A stretch of 64,000 nucleotides of DNA from assembly GCF_904849725.1 (NCBI RefSeq), contig NC_058522.1, positions 193,838,968 to 193,902,967 of the forward strand. Reading direction: 5' to 3'. Made by a program: the position numbers and the translations under genes. Below the pieces are notes generated by a model that saw nothing but the letters and a program-made list of their open reading frames with translations, did not search any database and was not told the origin of the DNA. The DNA is from Hordeum vulgare subsp. vulgare (lineage: Eukaryota; Streptophyta; Magnoliopsida; Poales; Poaceae). Shown here in pieces: positions 39,860-51,069 of this stretch; the stretch's first letter is position 1; every line of letters starts with the position of its first letter.

Positions 39860-42800
39860 TTACATTGTAATAAATCTAACACCCATACAGTTCTGGTGTT
39901 GATCATGCTTTGGCCGTGGAAGAGGTTTAGTGAGCGGGTCTGCTACATTGAGATCCATGTGCACTTTGCATATATTTACGTCCTCCCCTTCGACGTAGTC
40001 GTGGATGAGGTTGAAGTGTCGTTTGATGTGTCTGGACTTCTTGTGAAACCGTGGTTCCTTTGCTAAGGCAATGGCACCCGTGTTGTCACAGAACAAGGTT
40101 ATTGGATTTAGTGCGCTTGGCACCACTCCAAGATCCGTCATGAACTGCTTCATCCAGACACCCTCCTTAGCCGCCTCCGAGGCAGCCATGTACTCCGCTT
40201 CACATGTAGAATCTGCTACGACGCTTTGCTTGGAACTGCACCAGCTTACCGCACCCCCATTAAGAATAAATACGTATCCGGTTTGCGACTTAGAGTCGTC
40301 CGGATCTGTGTCAAAGCTTGCATCGACGTAACCTTTTACGGAGAGCTCTTCGTCACCTCCATACACGAGAAACATCTCCTTAGTCCTTTTCAGGTACTTC
40401 AGGATATTCTTGACCGCTGTCCAGTGATACACTCCTGGATTACTCTGGAACCTACCTGCCATACTTATGGCCAGGCTAACGTCCGGCCTAGTGCACAACA
40501 TTGCATACATGATAGAGCCTATGGCTGAAGCATAGGGGACGGAGCGCATATGCTCTCTATCCTCATCAGTTGCTGGGCACTGAGTCTTACTCAATTTTGT
40601 ACCTTGTAAAACTGGCAAGAACCCCTTCTTTGACTGTTCCATTTTGAACCTCTTCAAAACTTTATCAAGGTATGTGCTTTGTGAAAGTCCTATCAGGCGT
40701 TTTGATCTATCCCTATAGATCTTAATGCCTAGAATGTAAGAAGCTTCTCCTAGGTCCTTCATAGAGAAACTTTTATTCAAGTAATCCTTTATGCTCTCCA
40801 AAAACTCCACGTTGTTTCCAATCAGCAATATGTCATCCACATATAATATTAGAAACGCCACAGAGCTCCCACTCACTTTCTTGTAAATACAAGATTCTCC
40901 AACCACTTGTATAAACCCAAATGCTTTGATCACCTCATCAAAGCGTTTGTTCCAACTCCGAGATGCTTGCACCAGTCCATAAATGGATCGCTGGAGCTTG
41001 CACACCTTGTTAGCATTCTTAGGATCAACAAAACCTTCAGGTTGCATCATATACAATTCTTCCTTAAGGAAACCGTTAAGGAACACCGTTTTGACATCCA
41101 TCTGCCAGATTTCATAATCGAAAAATGCAGCTATTGCTAACATGATTCTGACGGACTTAAGCATCGCTACGGGGGAGAATGTCTCATCGTAGTCAACTCC
41201 TTGAACTTGTGAAAAACCCTTTGCCACAAGTCGAGCTTTATAAACGGTCACATTGCCGTCAGCGTCCGTCTTCCTCTTAAAGATCCATTTGTTCTGAATA
41301 GCCTTGCGGCCCTCAGGCAGTACCTCCAAAGTCCACACTTTGTTCTCATACATGGATCCTATCTCGGACTTCATGGCTTCTAGCCATTTGTTGGAATCTG
41401 GGCCCACCATTGCTTCTTCATAATTTGCAGGTTCATTGTTGTCCAACAACATGATTGATAAGACGGGATTACCGTACCACTCTGGAGCAGCACGTGGTCT
41501 CGTCGACCTGCGTGGTTCGACAGAAACTTGAACTGGAGTTTGATGATCATCATCATTAACTTCCTCCTCAACCGGCGTCGCAACGACAGAGGTTTCCCCT
41601 TGCCCTGCGCCACCATCCAGAGGGATGAGAGGTTCGACAACCTCGTCAAGTTCTATCTTCCTCCCACTCAATTCTCTCGAGAGAAACTCCTTCTCGAGAA
41701 AAGCTCCATTTTTAGCAACAAACACTTTGCCCTCGGATTTGAGATAGAAGGTGTACCCAACTGTCTCTTTTGGGTAACCTATGAAGACGCACTTTTCCGC
41801 TTTGGGTTCCAGCTTTTCAGGCTGAAGCTTTTTGACATAAGCATCACATCCCCAAACTTTAAGAAATGACAACTTTGGCCTTTTGCCATACCACAGTTCG
41901 TATGGTGTCGTCTCAACGGATTTTGATGGTGCCCTATTTAAAGTGAATGCAGCTGTTTCTAATGCATAACCCCAAAACGATAACGGCAAATCGGTAAGAG
42001 ACATCATAGATCGCACCATCTCTAATAAAGTACGATTACGACGTTCGGACACACCATTACGCTATGGTGTTCCAGGCGGTGTCAACTGTGAAACAATTCC
42101 ACATTGTCTTAAGTGAGCACCAAACTCGAAACTCAGATATTCACCCCCGCGATCATACCGTAGGAACTTGATCTTCTTGTTACGATGATTTTCAACTTCA
42201 CTCTGAAATTGCTTGAACTTTTCAAATGTTTCAGACTTGTGCTTCATCAAGTAGACATAACCATATCTACTCAAATCGTCAGTGAAGGTGAGAAAATAAC
42301 GATATCCGCCGCGTGCCTCCACGCTCATCGGACCACACACATCGGTATGTATGATTTCCAACAAGTCACTTGCACGCTCCATTGTTCCGGAGAATGGAGT
42401 CTTAGTCATCTTGCCCATGAGGCATGGTTCGCACGTGTCAAGTGAATCAAAGTCAAGTGACTCCAAAAGTCCATCAGCATGGAGTTTCTTCATGCGCTTT
42501 ACACCAATATGACCTAAGCGGCAGTGCCACAAAAATATGGCACTATCATTGTTAACTCTAACTCTTTTGGTCTCAATGTTATGTATGTGTGTATCGCTAT
42601 CAAGATTCAATATGAACAATCCTCTCACATTGGGTGCATGACCATAAAAGATGTTACTCATAGAAATAGAACAACCATTATTCTCTGACTTAAAGGAGTA
42701 ACCGTCTCGCAATAAACAAGATCCAGATATAATGTTCATGCTCAATGCAGGCACTAAATAACAATGATTTAAGTTCATAACTAATCCTGATGGTAACTGA

Positions 42801-43840
42801 AGTGAAACTGTGCCGACAGCGATTGCATCAACCTTGGAACCATTTCCTACGCGCATCGTCACTTCATCTTTCGCCAGCCTTCGTCTATTCCGCAGTTCCT
42901 GTTTCGAGTTGCAAATATGAGCAACAGAACCGGTATCGAATACCCAGGCACTACTACGAGAGACGGTCAAGTACACATCAATAACATGTATATCAAATGT
43001 ACCTGATTTTTCTTTGGCCACCGTCTTATCTGCCAGATACTTGGGGCAATTGCGCTTCCAGTGACCCATACCCTTGCAATAGTAACACTCCGTTTCAGGC
43101 TTAGGTCCAGCTTTGGGTTTCTTCGTCGGATTGGCAACAGGCTTGCCACTCTTCTTTGAATTACCCTTCTTGCCTTTGCCGTTTCTCTTGAAACTAGTGG
43201 TCTTATTCACCATCAACACTTGATGCTCTTTACGGAGTTCAGACTCTGCGACTTTCAGCATCGCAAACAACTCGCCGGGAGACTTGTTCATCCCTTGCAT
43301 GTTGTAGTTCAACACAAAGCCTTTATAGCTTGGCGGCAGTGATTGAAGGATTCTGTCAGTGATAGCCTCTTGCGGGAGTTCAATCCCGAGCTCGGCTAGA
43401 CGGTTTGAGTACCCAGACATTTTGAGCACATGTTCACTGACAGACGAGTTTTCCTCCATCTTGCAAGCATAGAATTTATCGGAGGTCTCATACCTCTCGA
43501 TCCAGGCGTTCTTCTGAAAGATAAACTTCAACTCCTGGAACATCTCAAATGCTCCATGACGCTCAAAGCGACGTTGAAGTCCCGGTTCTAAGCCATACAA
43601 GACTGCACATTGAACTACTGAGTAGTCCTCCTTAGGTGCTAACCAAGCGTTCTTAACATCCTGATCTGCCGTAGCGGGTGGTTCATCTCCTAGCGCAACA
43701 TTAAGGACATAATCCTTCTTCCTAGCTTGTAAGATTAGCTTAAGATTACGAGCCCAGTCTACAAAGTTGCTTCCATCATCTTTCAACTTAGCTTTCTCTA
43801 GGAACGTATTAAAATTCAGGGTGACTGTCGCGTGAGCCAT
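39860..43840 (-). pseudogene. gag-pol: Angela gag-pol polyprotein, copy A, single nonsense codon
   Basis: A frame of 1326 codons begins MAHATVTLNFN at 43840. Gag occupies roughly residues 1-270 with a CCHC zinc knuckle (252-265, CYYCKGMGHWKRNC). Protease DTG is at 302-304. The integrase HHCC finger has H439, H444, C470 and C473; the catalytic triad is D500, D563 and E599 (D-x35-E). RT YVDDILL and RNase H motifs (GYVDASFD, CEAEYMAA, CDNTGAIAL) follow. TAG at 42062-42064 (codon 593) lies six codons before E599. The homologous codon in copy C is CAG, so a C-to-T change explains it. Everything else is open. Confidence 0.95.
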
Positions 43841-45094
43841 GATCTACAACACAAATATATTCAAAGTGGACTTAGACTATGTTCAAGATAATTAGAGTTT
43901 AACTTAATCAAATTATTCTCTAAACTCCCACTCAAAAAGTACATCTCTCTAGTCATTTGAGTGGTTCATGATCCACTTACACTAGCTCAAGTCCGATCAT
44001 CACGTGAGTTGAGTATAGTTTCAGTGGTAAGCATCCCTATGCTAATCATACCATCTATATGATTCATGATCGACCTTTCGGTCTCATGTGTTCTGAGGCC
44101 ATGTCTGCACATGCTAGGCTCGTCAAGCTTAACCCGAGTGTTCCGCGTGCGCAACTGTTTTGCACCCGTTGTATGTGAACGTTGAGTCTATCACACCCGA
44201 TCATCATGTGGTGTCTCGAAACGACGAACTGTAGCAACGGTGCACAGTCGGGGAGAACACAATTTCGTCTTGAAATTTTAGTGAGAGATCACCTCATAAT
44301 GCTACCGTCGTTCTAAGCAAAATAAGGTGCATAAAAGGATTAACATCACATGCAATTCATAAGTGACATGATATGGCCATCATCACGTGCTTCTTGATCT
44401 CCATCGCCAAAGCACCGGCACGATCTTCTTGTCACCGGCACCACACCATGATCTCCATCAACGTGTTGCCATCGGGGTTGTCGTGCTACTCATGCTATTA
44501 CTACTAAAGCTACCTCCTGGCAAAATAGTAAACGCATCTGCAAGCACAAACGTTAGTATAAAGACAACCCTATGGCTCCTGCCGGTTGCCGTACCATCGA
44601 CGTGCAAGTCGATATTTCTATTACAACATGATCATCTCATACATCCAATATATCACATCACATCATTGGCCATATCACATCACAAGCATACCCTGGAAAA
44701 ACAAGTTAGACGTCCTCTAATTTTGTTGTTGCATGTTTTACGTGGTGACCATGGGTATCTAGTAGGATCGCATCTTACTTACGCAAACACCACAACGGAG
44801 ATATATGAGTTGCTATTTAACCTCATCCAAGGACCTCCTCGGTCAAATCCGATTCAACTAAAGTTGGAGAAACCGACACTTGCCAGTCATCTTTGAGCAA
44901 CGGGGTTACTCGTAGCGATGAAACCAGTCTCTCGTAAGCGTACGAGTAATGTCGGTCCAAGCCGCTTCAATCCAACAATACCGCGGAATCAAGAAAAGAC
45001 TAAGGAGGGCAGCAAAACGCACATCACCGCCCACAAAAACTTTTGTGTTCTACTCGAGAAGACATCTACGCATGAACCTAGCTCATGATGCCAC
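43841..45094 (-). other. Untranslated leader of Angela A
   Basis: 1254 bp between the 5' LTR and the gag ATG, conserved in length and sequence in copies B (1253 bp) and C (1254 bp). It holds the primer-binding site and presumably packaging and dimerisation signals. Open frames on the plus strand here are antisense and are not supported as genes. Confidence 0.8.
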
Positions 45095-46906
45095 TGTTGG
45101 GGAACGTCGCATGGGAAACAAAAATTTTCCTACGCGCACGAAGACCTATCATGGTGATGTCCATCTACGAGAGGGGATGAGAGATCTACGTACCCTTGTA
45201 GACCGTACAGCAGAAGCGTTAGTGAACGCGGTTGATGTAGTGGATCGTCCTCACGTCCCTCGATCCGCCCCGCGAACAATCCCGCGATCAGTCCCACGAT
45301 CTAGTACCGAACGGACGGCACCTCCTCGTTCAGCACACGTACAGCTCGATGATGATCTCGGCCTTCTTGATCCAGCAAGAGAGATGGAGAGGTAGAAGAG
45401 TTCTCCGGCAGCGTGAGGGCGGTCCGGAGGTTGGTGATGATCTCGTCTCAGCACGGCTCCGCCCGAGCTCTACAGAAACGCGATCTAGAGGAAAAACCGT
45501 GGAGGTATGTGGTCGGGCTGCCGTGAAAAAGTCGTCTCAAATCATCCCTAAAACCTCCGTATATATAGGTGGGAGAGGGGGGGCCTTGCCTTGGGGCTCA
45601 AGAAACCCCAAGGGGGTCGGCCGAGCCAAGGGGGGAAGGTCTCCCCCCCAAACCGAGTTGGACTTGGTTTGGTGGGTGGGAGTCCTTCCTTCCCTTCCCA
45701 CCTCCTTTTTTTCTTTTGTTTGACTTTTCTTCCAATGCGCATAGGGCCCTTTTGGGCTGTCCCACCAGCCCACTAAGGGCTGGTGCGCCACCCTCAAGGC
45801 CTATGGGCTTCCCCGGGGTGGGTTGCCCCCCCGGTGAACTCCCGGAACCCATTCGTCATTCCCGGTACATTCCCGGTAACTCCGAAAACCTTCCGGTAAT
45901 CAAATGAGGTCATCCTATATATCAATCTTCGTTTCCGGACCATTCCGGAAACCCTCGTGACGTCCGTGATCTCATCCGGGACTCCGAACAACATTCGGTA
46001 ACCAACCATATAACTCAAATACGCATAAAACAACATCGAACCTTAAGTGTGCAGACCCTGCAGGTTCGAGAACTATGTAGACATGACCCGAGAGACTTCT
46101 CGGTCAATATCCAATAGCGGGACCTCGATGCCCATATTGGATCCTACATATTCTACGAAGATCTTATCGTTTGAACCTCGGTGCCAAGGATTCATATAAT
46201 CCCGTATATCATTCCCTTTGTCCTTCGGTATGTTACTTGCCCGAGATTCGATCGTCAGTATCCACATACCTATTTCAATCTCGTTTACCGGCAAGTCTCT
46301 TTACTCGTTCCATAATACAAGATCCCGCAACTTACACTAAGTCACATTGCTTGCAAGGCTTGTGTGTGATGTTGTATTACCGAGTGGGCCCTGAGTTACC
46401 TCTCCGTCACACGGAGTGACAAATCCCAGTCTTGATCCATACTAACTCAACTAACACCTTCGGAGATACCTGTAGAGTATCTTTATAGTCACCCAGTTAC
46501 GTTGCGACGTTTGATACACACAAAGTATTCCTCCGGTGTCAGTGAGTTATATGATCTCATGGTCATAGGAACAAATACTTGACACGCAGAAAACAGTAGC
46601 AACAAAATGACACGATCAACATGCTACTCTATTAGTTTGGGTCTAGTCCATCACGTGATTCTCCTAATGACGTGATCCAGTTATCAAGCAACAACACCTT
46701 GTTCATAATCAGAAGACACTGACTATCTTTGATCAACTGGCTAGCCAACTAGAGGCTTGCTAGGGACAGTGTTTTGTCTATGTATCCACACATGTAAATG
46801 AGTCTTCATTCAATACAATTATAGCATGGATAATAAACGATTATCTTGATACAGGAATTATAATAATAACTATATTTATTATTGCCTCTAGGGCATAATA
46901 CCAACA
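45095..46906 (-). repeat. 5' LTR of Angela A
   Basis: TGTTGG...CCAACA, 1812 bp, TATA box (minus strand) at 45560-45567 followed by a leader. This is the promoter that would drive the element. Confidence 0.95.
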
Positions 46907-47239
46907 GGCACCACCTAATACAAAGCACTAAACATGGCATCATGACAGAAAATAACAGTTTTATGAAGTTGCTCTAAAGTGAAATCTGATTGCTCCAATG
47001 GATTCGTGGGATGATTCTACCCCAAAATCATATATAATACATGGGTACTTGCATGTAACATCTAGGCACAAAGCTAGCTCGAAAAACACCACCTAGAATC
47101 CAATATGTCATATAGGAACAATATCACATGTAAAAGTTATCCTATGCATCACCTACACATGCACTTTCACTAGGTCAAGATTATTCCAACTAGGCATAGC
47201 CCTACAAACATAAATAAACACAAGTAGGGATGTGTTCAT

Positions 47240-47725
47240 CCACACACCCCCATGAACACACACACACACACCATGAGCAAACACATGCACATGAGCACAC
47301 ACACTCATGCACATGGATATGTGGAATCACACCACACACTCCTACACCTACACATGCACCACACAAGCCCCACACACAACCACATCACTCCAATGTGGCA
47401 AGCATGAGGGGTTAGCCCTCATGCACAAGTTCATATGCACCCATGCAAACACACACACATGCATGAGCACATACACACACATATATGTGCTCACACACAC
47501 ACAAATGCACATACACACTCAAACACTACAAGGAGGGGTGCAACTTGTGAGTTAGACCCTCTTGCACATGTGCATATGTGAACCCACATGCACACACACA
47601 CACACAGACTCACATGTGTTCACACACTCACTCATGTGCACACACACATATACACACTAGTGCACACACCACCTCTCATGCACACACACATGCACTCATG
47701 TGCTCACACACATACATGGTAGTAA
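47240..47725. repeat. CA/TG-rich simple-sequence tract, copy 1
   Basis: Dense CACACA and CATGCACA runs interrupted by short unique sequence. A diverged homologous tract lies at 49865-50150 in the second LTR copy. Confidence 0.8.
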
Positions 47726-47824
47726 AAGAAATACATCACCTATTTCTTGTAAAGAACAAAACACCCCAAAAATGCAGCAAAAGAAAAAATAGAGGGAAAA
47801 AATAACACAAAGGCAAAACAAAAA

Positions 47825-47882
47825 TGGGGGCCCTGGGTTTCGAACCCAGTACCTCCCTGGTAGCACCACCCGCGGGCTACCA
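47825..47882 (-). other. tRNA-like A/B-box module 1a in giant LTR 1
   Basis: On the minus strand a TAGCCCGCGGGTGG A-box-like motif is followed about 25 bases later by GGGTTCGAAACCC, a near-consensus B box (GGTTCGANNCC), and then CCCCCATTTTT, a terminator-like T run. A proper cloverleaf is not obtained by eye, so it is not called a tRNA gene. Confidence 0.45.
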
Positions 47883-47980
47883 CCCTACTAGCACTCTGCT
47901 ACTGCACTAGTAGTAGCAACAAAGTAGGTAAGCTATCTCCGACGACACTACACTCTGAAATAAAACGAAACAGCAAAAGG

Positions 47981-48055
47981 GGGGTCTGCGGGGATTCGAA
48001 CCCCAGACCTGAGGCGACAAGCCCACGCGCTATACCAGTCGGGCTACGGGCAGAC
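47981..48055 (-). other. tRNA-like A/B-box module 1b in giant LTR 1
   Basis: Minus strand: TAGCCCGACTGGTATAGCGC (A-box and D-arm-like), GGCTTGTCGCC (anticodon-arm-like), GGGGTTCGAATCCCC (perfect T-arm and B box), and GTCTGC...GCAGAC able to pair as a 6-bp outer stem. T4 follows. This is the best folded of the four modules, but spacing at positions 8-9 is abnormal and it is probably a pseudo-tRNA. Confidence 0.5.
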
Positions 48056-48706
48056 GCTTGACAGGGAGGGGGAAGTTGCTCTATTGGGCAAACCCCACGA
48101 TGCTACCCGCAACTACGCTGACCGAAACAGAGGCGGCTGCCGGCGAGCACACGGGGACTCATCAGCGGGGCTGGTCTCCGGCGAGGGATGCGGGGAGCAC
48201 GGGGGATCCATTCCCGAATCTAGCGCGGGAAAAGACCCTACTTTGCACCGCTACTACTGCCAGGGACTACCGGGGCCACTTCTGCTCGAGCTCCTACGAC
48301 GCTACTCCGGCAAGGCATCGTTGCGTCCATCTATACGTGCTGACAGAGAGGGAAGGAGCGGAGGAGACGGTGAGCGGCTAATCTAGGGTCTAGGCGTCGA
48401 TCCGGCGCAGGAGAGGAGGGAGAGCGACGAGCCGGAGCAGAGGAGCTCGTCGGAAGCAGAGGAAGTAGTCGATGTCGTGGACGTCATGGAAGGAGTCGTC
48501 GCCGTCCGGTTGCTGCGGGAATGGAGCCTCCACGGCCACCGCGTCCTCCTGGCGCTAACGAAGAGGCGGAGGAGCACGAGCTGCTGACTGCTGCGAAGCT
48601 CACCGGAGCCCCTCCATGGTGTCGGCGTCGAAGGGCTCCCTGACGGCGCGAGGGAGAGAGAAGGGAGGAAATGGATTTCTAGGGTTGCGAGGAGGGCGCC
48701 TGGGTG

Positions 48707-48714
48707 CTTATATG
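48707..48714 (-). promoter_or_regulatory. TATA box of giant LTR 1
   Basis: CATATAAG on the minus strand, followed by CACCCAGGCGCC and a leader with ACCCTAG and an ATG at about 48618. Position in the LTR parallels the TATA at 51620 in the plus-strand LTR. Confidence 0.5.
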
Positions 48715-49864
48715 GCCTCGGGATGCGCGCTTGGAGCCGCCAGATCGAAGAGAAAAGGGATCGGCGGTGGAGCTTCGGTCGTACACAACGACGACAACCC
48801 GAGGAGGGAGACGGTCGTGGGGTGGGCTGCGCGCGAGGAAAGAAGGAGATGGGCCAGGGGAGAAGAAGGGAGCCAGCCCACCTGGCGCCAGATAACAGAG
48901 AAAAAACAAAAGGCTTCCTATTTTAAAATAACTCCCTCAAACAAAAATGCACACAACCACACGGGGGTTTGAAAAAAACAAAATAAAATACTTAGGGCAT
49001 AAGGGAATTATGCCCTATTTAAATAAAATATAAAACTGATTTTTGGAGCAACTAAATTGAATTCAAAACAGAATTTGCTATGCTGTTTTTGTAAATAACA
49101 CCCCATTCAACTTAAGTTTTAAAACCCCAAGTCAATTCCCCTCAATCACAATATAACACACTAAAATATCAACATTTTTAAAACAGGTTTTACACAAGTT
49201 ACTACATGAGATCAAATAATAATGGAGAAGGGGTTTTTGAAACCTAGTTTGAAAGAAACCTAGTTTGAAAACACCACCACACCATACACAAGCACACTAG
49301 CATTCATCATGGATCAAATAATATCAACACAAAGGGGTTGCCATGAATGCAATGAATGCCATGATGCAAGATGGAGACACAACACAAACCACATGAAATG
49401 GCAACATGAAATGATAACTCTTATAGCATTGAAATCATGGTTCCAAAAGAGGAAAGGTTTCCAAAATAGCAAGGGTTACATCTGGGGCATTACACCACTA
49501 CCACTACATCAAGAAATCATCCTCAAAGGGTCAAGGCACCACCTAATGTAAAGCACTAAACATGGCATCATAAAAGAAAATAAAAGTTTTATGAAGTTGC
49601 TCTAAAGTGAAATCTGATTGCACCAATGGATTCCTGGGATGATTCTACCCCAAAATCACATATCATACATGGGTACTTGCATGTAACAACATTGCACAAA
49701 GCTAGCTCGAAAATATCACCTAGAATCCTATAAACTACAAATGATTATCATCACATGTGAAAACTAGCACATATTGTATCACCTCCACATGCACATGCAG
49801 TAGCACAAGAACAACCTATCTAGGTATAGCATGGGTCCACTAACATGTCACACTATCATATAGA

Positions 49865-50150
49865 AATGTGGTTATCCACACACACGCATACATGTGCACT
49901 CACATACACATGCACATGTGTATATGGAATCACACCACACAATCTACACCTACACATGCACACACATAAGCACTACTCACACAACACCACATGACTAGTT
50001 GCAACATGAGGGGTTAGGCCCTCTTGCTCAAGTGTATGTGCACCCTCATGCACACACACACACACATGTCTACACACATACACTCATGTGCACACACACA
50101 CACTCATGTGCACACACACACACACTCATGTGCACACACACACGAGGCCT
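49865..50150. repeat. CA/TG-rich simple-sequence tract, copy 2
   Basis: CACACACACTCATGTGCA units repeat at least three times near 50080-50140. Homologous to the tract at 47240-47725. Confidence 0.8.
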
Positions 50151-50263
50151 CAAAATAATAAAATAACATCAACACACCCCCTGGTTTTTAAAAGAAACAA
50201 AACAATATTATGCAGCAAAACAAAAAAAGAAATCAACAAACAAAAATAAAAACAAAAGGGGAG

Positions 50264-50330
50264 AGTGTGGGGGTTCGAACCCACAACCCCCTGGTGCCAA
50301 CACAGGCACAACACCGCTGGGCTACGGCTT
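50264..50330 (-). other. tRNA-like A/B-box module 2a
   Basis: Minus strand TAGCCCAGCGGTG (A-box-like), then GGGTTCGAACCC (B box) and CCCCTTTTGTTTTT. It holds the same position in the LTR as module 1a. Confidence 0.45.
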
Positions 50331-50415
50331 CAGTGCTTACCCACAGAGGGGCTATAAGCAAGCTAAGCCCTCTCTGGCACCTGCAACTACTGGTGAAACA
50401 AAAGAAAAAGAAAGG

Positions 50416-50487
50416 ACGCCTGCAAGGGATTGAACCCGCGACGCATGGCGACGCGCCAGGCTTGGTTACCACTGCGCTATGGTAAGA
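50416..50487 (-). other. tRNA-like A/B-box module 2b
   Basis: Minus strand TAGCGCAGTGGTAACC is a good A box and D-loop; GCGGGTTCAATCCCT is a B-box-like T arm; T-rich sequence follows. It sits about 155 bp from module 2a, the same spacing as between 1b and 1a. Confidence 0.5.
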
Positions 50488-51069
50488 GATCTTACCACAG
50501 AGGGGTAGCGTGCTCTTTGAGCAGCCCCTCTGCTACCATCCTACCATGGTGGCCGGAACAGGGGAGACGCTCCGGCTACCATCCGGTGAACTACTCGGAA
50601 CGGCGGCTACGGTGCGGGACACGGGATCTATGGGGACTCCATTCCCATGGCTAATCCATGCGGAGGAGCTCTACGACGACGACGCTATGGGGCGGCGCAA
50701 CCGGACACGCAGGGCATCGACGCCGGTGCAATCCCGGCGACAGAGGGGGCTTCTGCGCGTGAAAAGAAGGGGAGGAGGAGGCGCTCACCCTGGGGTTCTC
50801 AAAGATGAGCTCGCTACTGAGAAGAGGAAGAAGGGGAGGGGCGCGTGCGATGACCCACTGCTCTACTCCAGCGACGTCGACGTGGAGGAGACGCCAGAGA
50901 GGGGGAGCGGCCCCGCTAGCGACAGAAATGGAACGAGGGAAAGATCCCCCATCCTTGCGTACGCCTCAGACTTGACGGGGACGCACCGGCGACGAGGGGA
51001 GGGACGACGGCGAGGCGCGGCTTTGTCTCTGAACTTCTCTCTCTCTGAAGCTTACCTGGAGAGGGGAAG

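Larger units (their letters stand above)
37986..46906 (-). mobile_element. Complete Angela/WIS/BARE1 Copia element, copy A
   Basis: Two LTRs (37986-39807 and 45095-46906) flank gag-pol. The target duplication GGCAC is perfect (37981-37985 and 46907-46911). A related empty site, TCAAGGCACCACCTAATG, survives at 49531-49548. The primer-binding site is TGGCATCATGAGC on the minus strand of 45081-45093; the purine tract AAGTGGGAGAC abuts the 3' LTR at 39808-39818. LTRs differ at only a few percent of sites in the parts compared, so the insertion is young. One stop codon is the only break in the polyprotein. Confidence 0.95.
46912..49494 (-). repeat. Giant LTR 1, minus strand, promoter-proximal part
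   Basis: On the minus strand the LTR starts TGTAATGCCCCAGATG at 49494. It then has a TATA box near 48710, a CT-rich leader with a donor-like CCGGTGAGC near 48612, GC-rich sequence, two tRNA-like modules and a TG-rich tract, and is then interrupted by Angela A. With the distal part (36306-37985) it totals about 4.3 kb. It inserted into a second copy of the same family (49495-51069), which duplicates 46912-48610. No protein is encoded with confidence. Confidence 0.6.
49495..51069 (-). repeat. Second minus-strand copy of the giant LTR, truncated at both ends
   Basis: It aligns with 37945-37985 plus 46912-48610 (diverged), including GGCACCACCTAATG, the CA-rich tract and two tRNA-like modules. 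On the left it is cut by the start of LTR 1; on the right it stops at the start of the plus-strand LTR, just past a donor-like CCAGGTAAGC. Its sequence at 49535-49548 preserves the uninterrupted target of Angela A. Confidence 0.6.

Noticed and set aside
44387..44896. Plus-strand ORF in the Angela leader, also present at 59219-59728
   Set aside because: Conserved only because the two elements are near-identical; antisense to the leader, with no start context or family match.
47240..47725. CRISPR-like or satellite array
   Set aside because: The CA-rich units have no fixed repeat/spacer length; this is a simple-sequence tract in plant DNA.
47981..48055. Functional tRNA gene
   Set aside because: The acceptor/D-arm junction is wrong for a cloverleaf and the module is one of four similar repeats in LTR DNA; recorded as tRNA-like only.
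51058..51069. Polypurine tract GGAGAGGGGAAG directly before the LTR start
   Set aside because: Alignment shows this sequence belongs to the leader of the adjoining minus-strand LTR copy, so its position before TG is probably coincidence.
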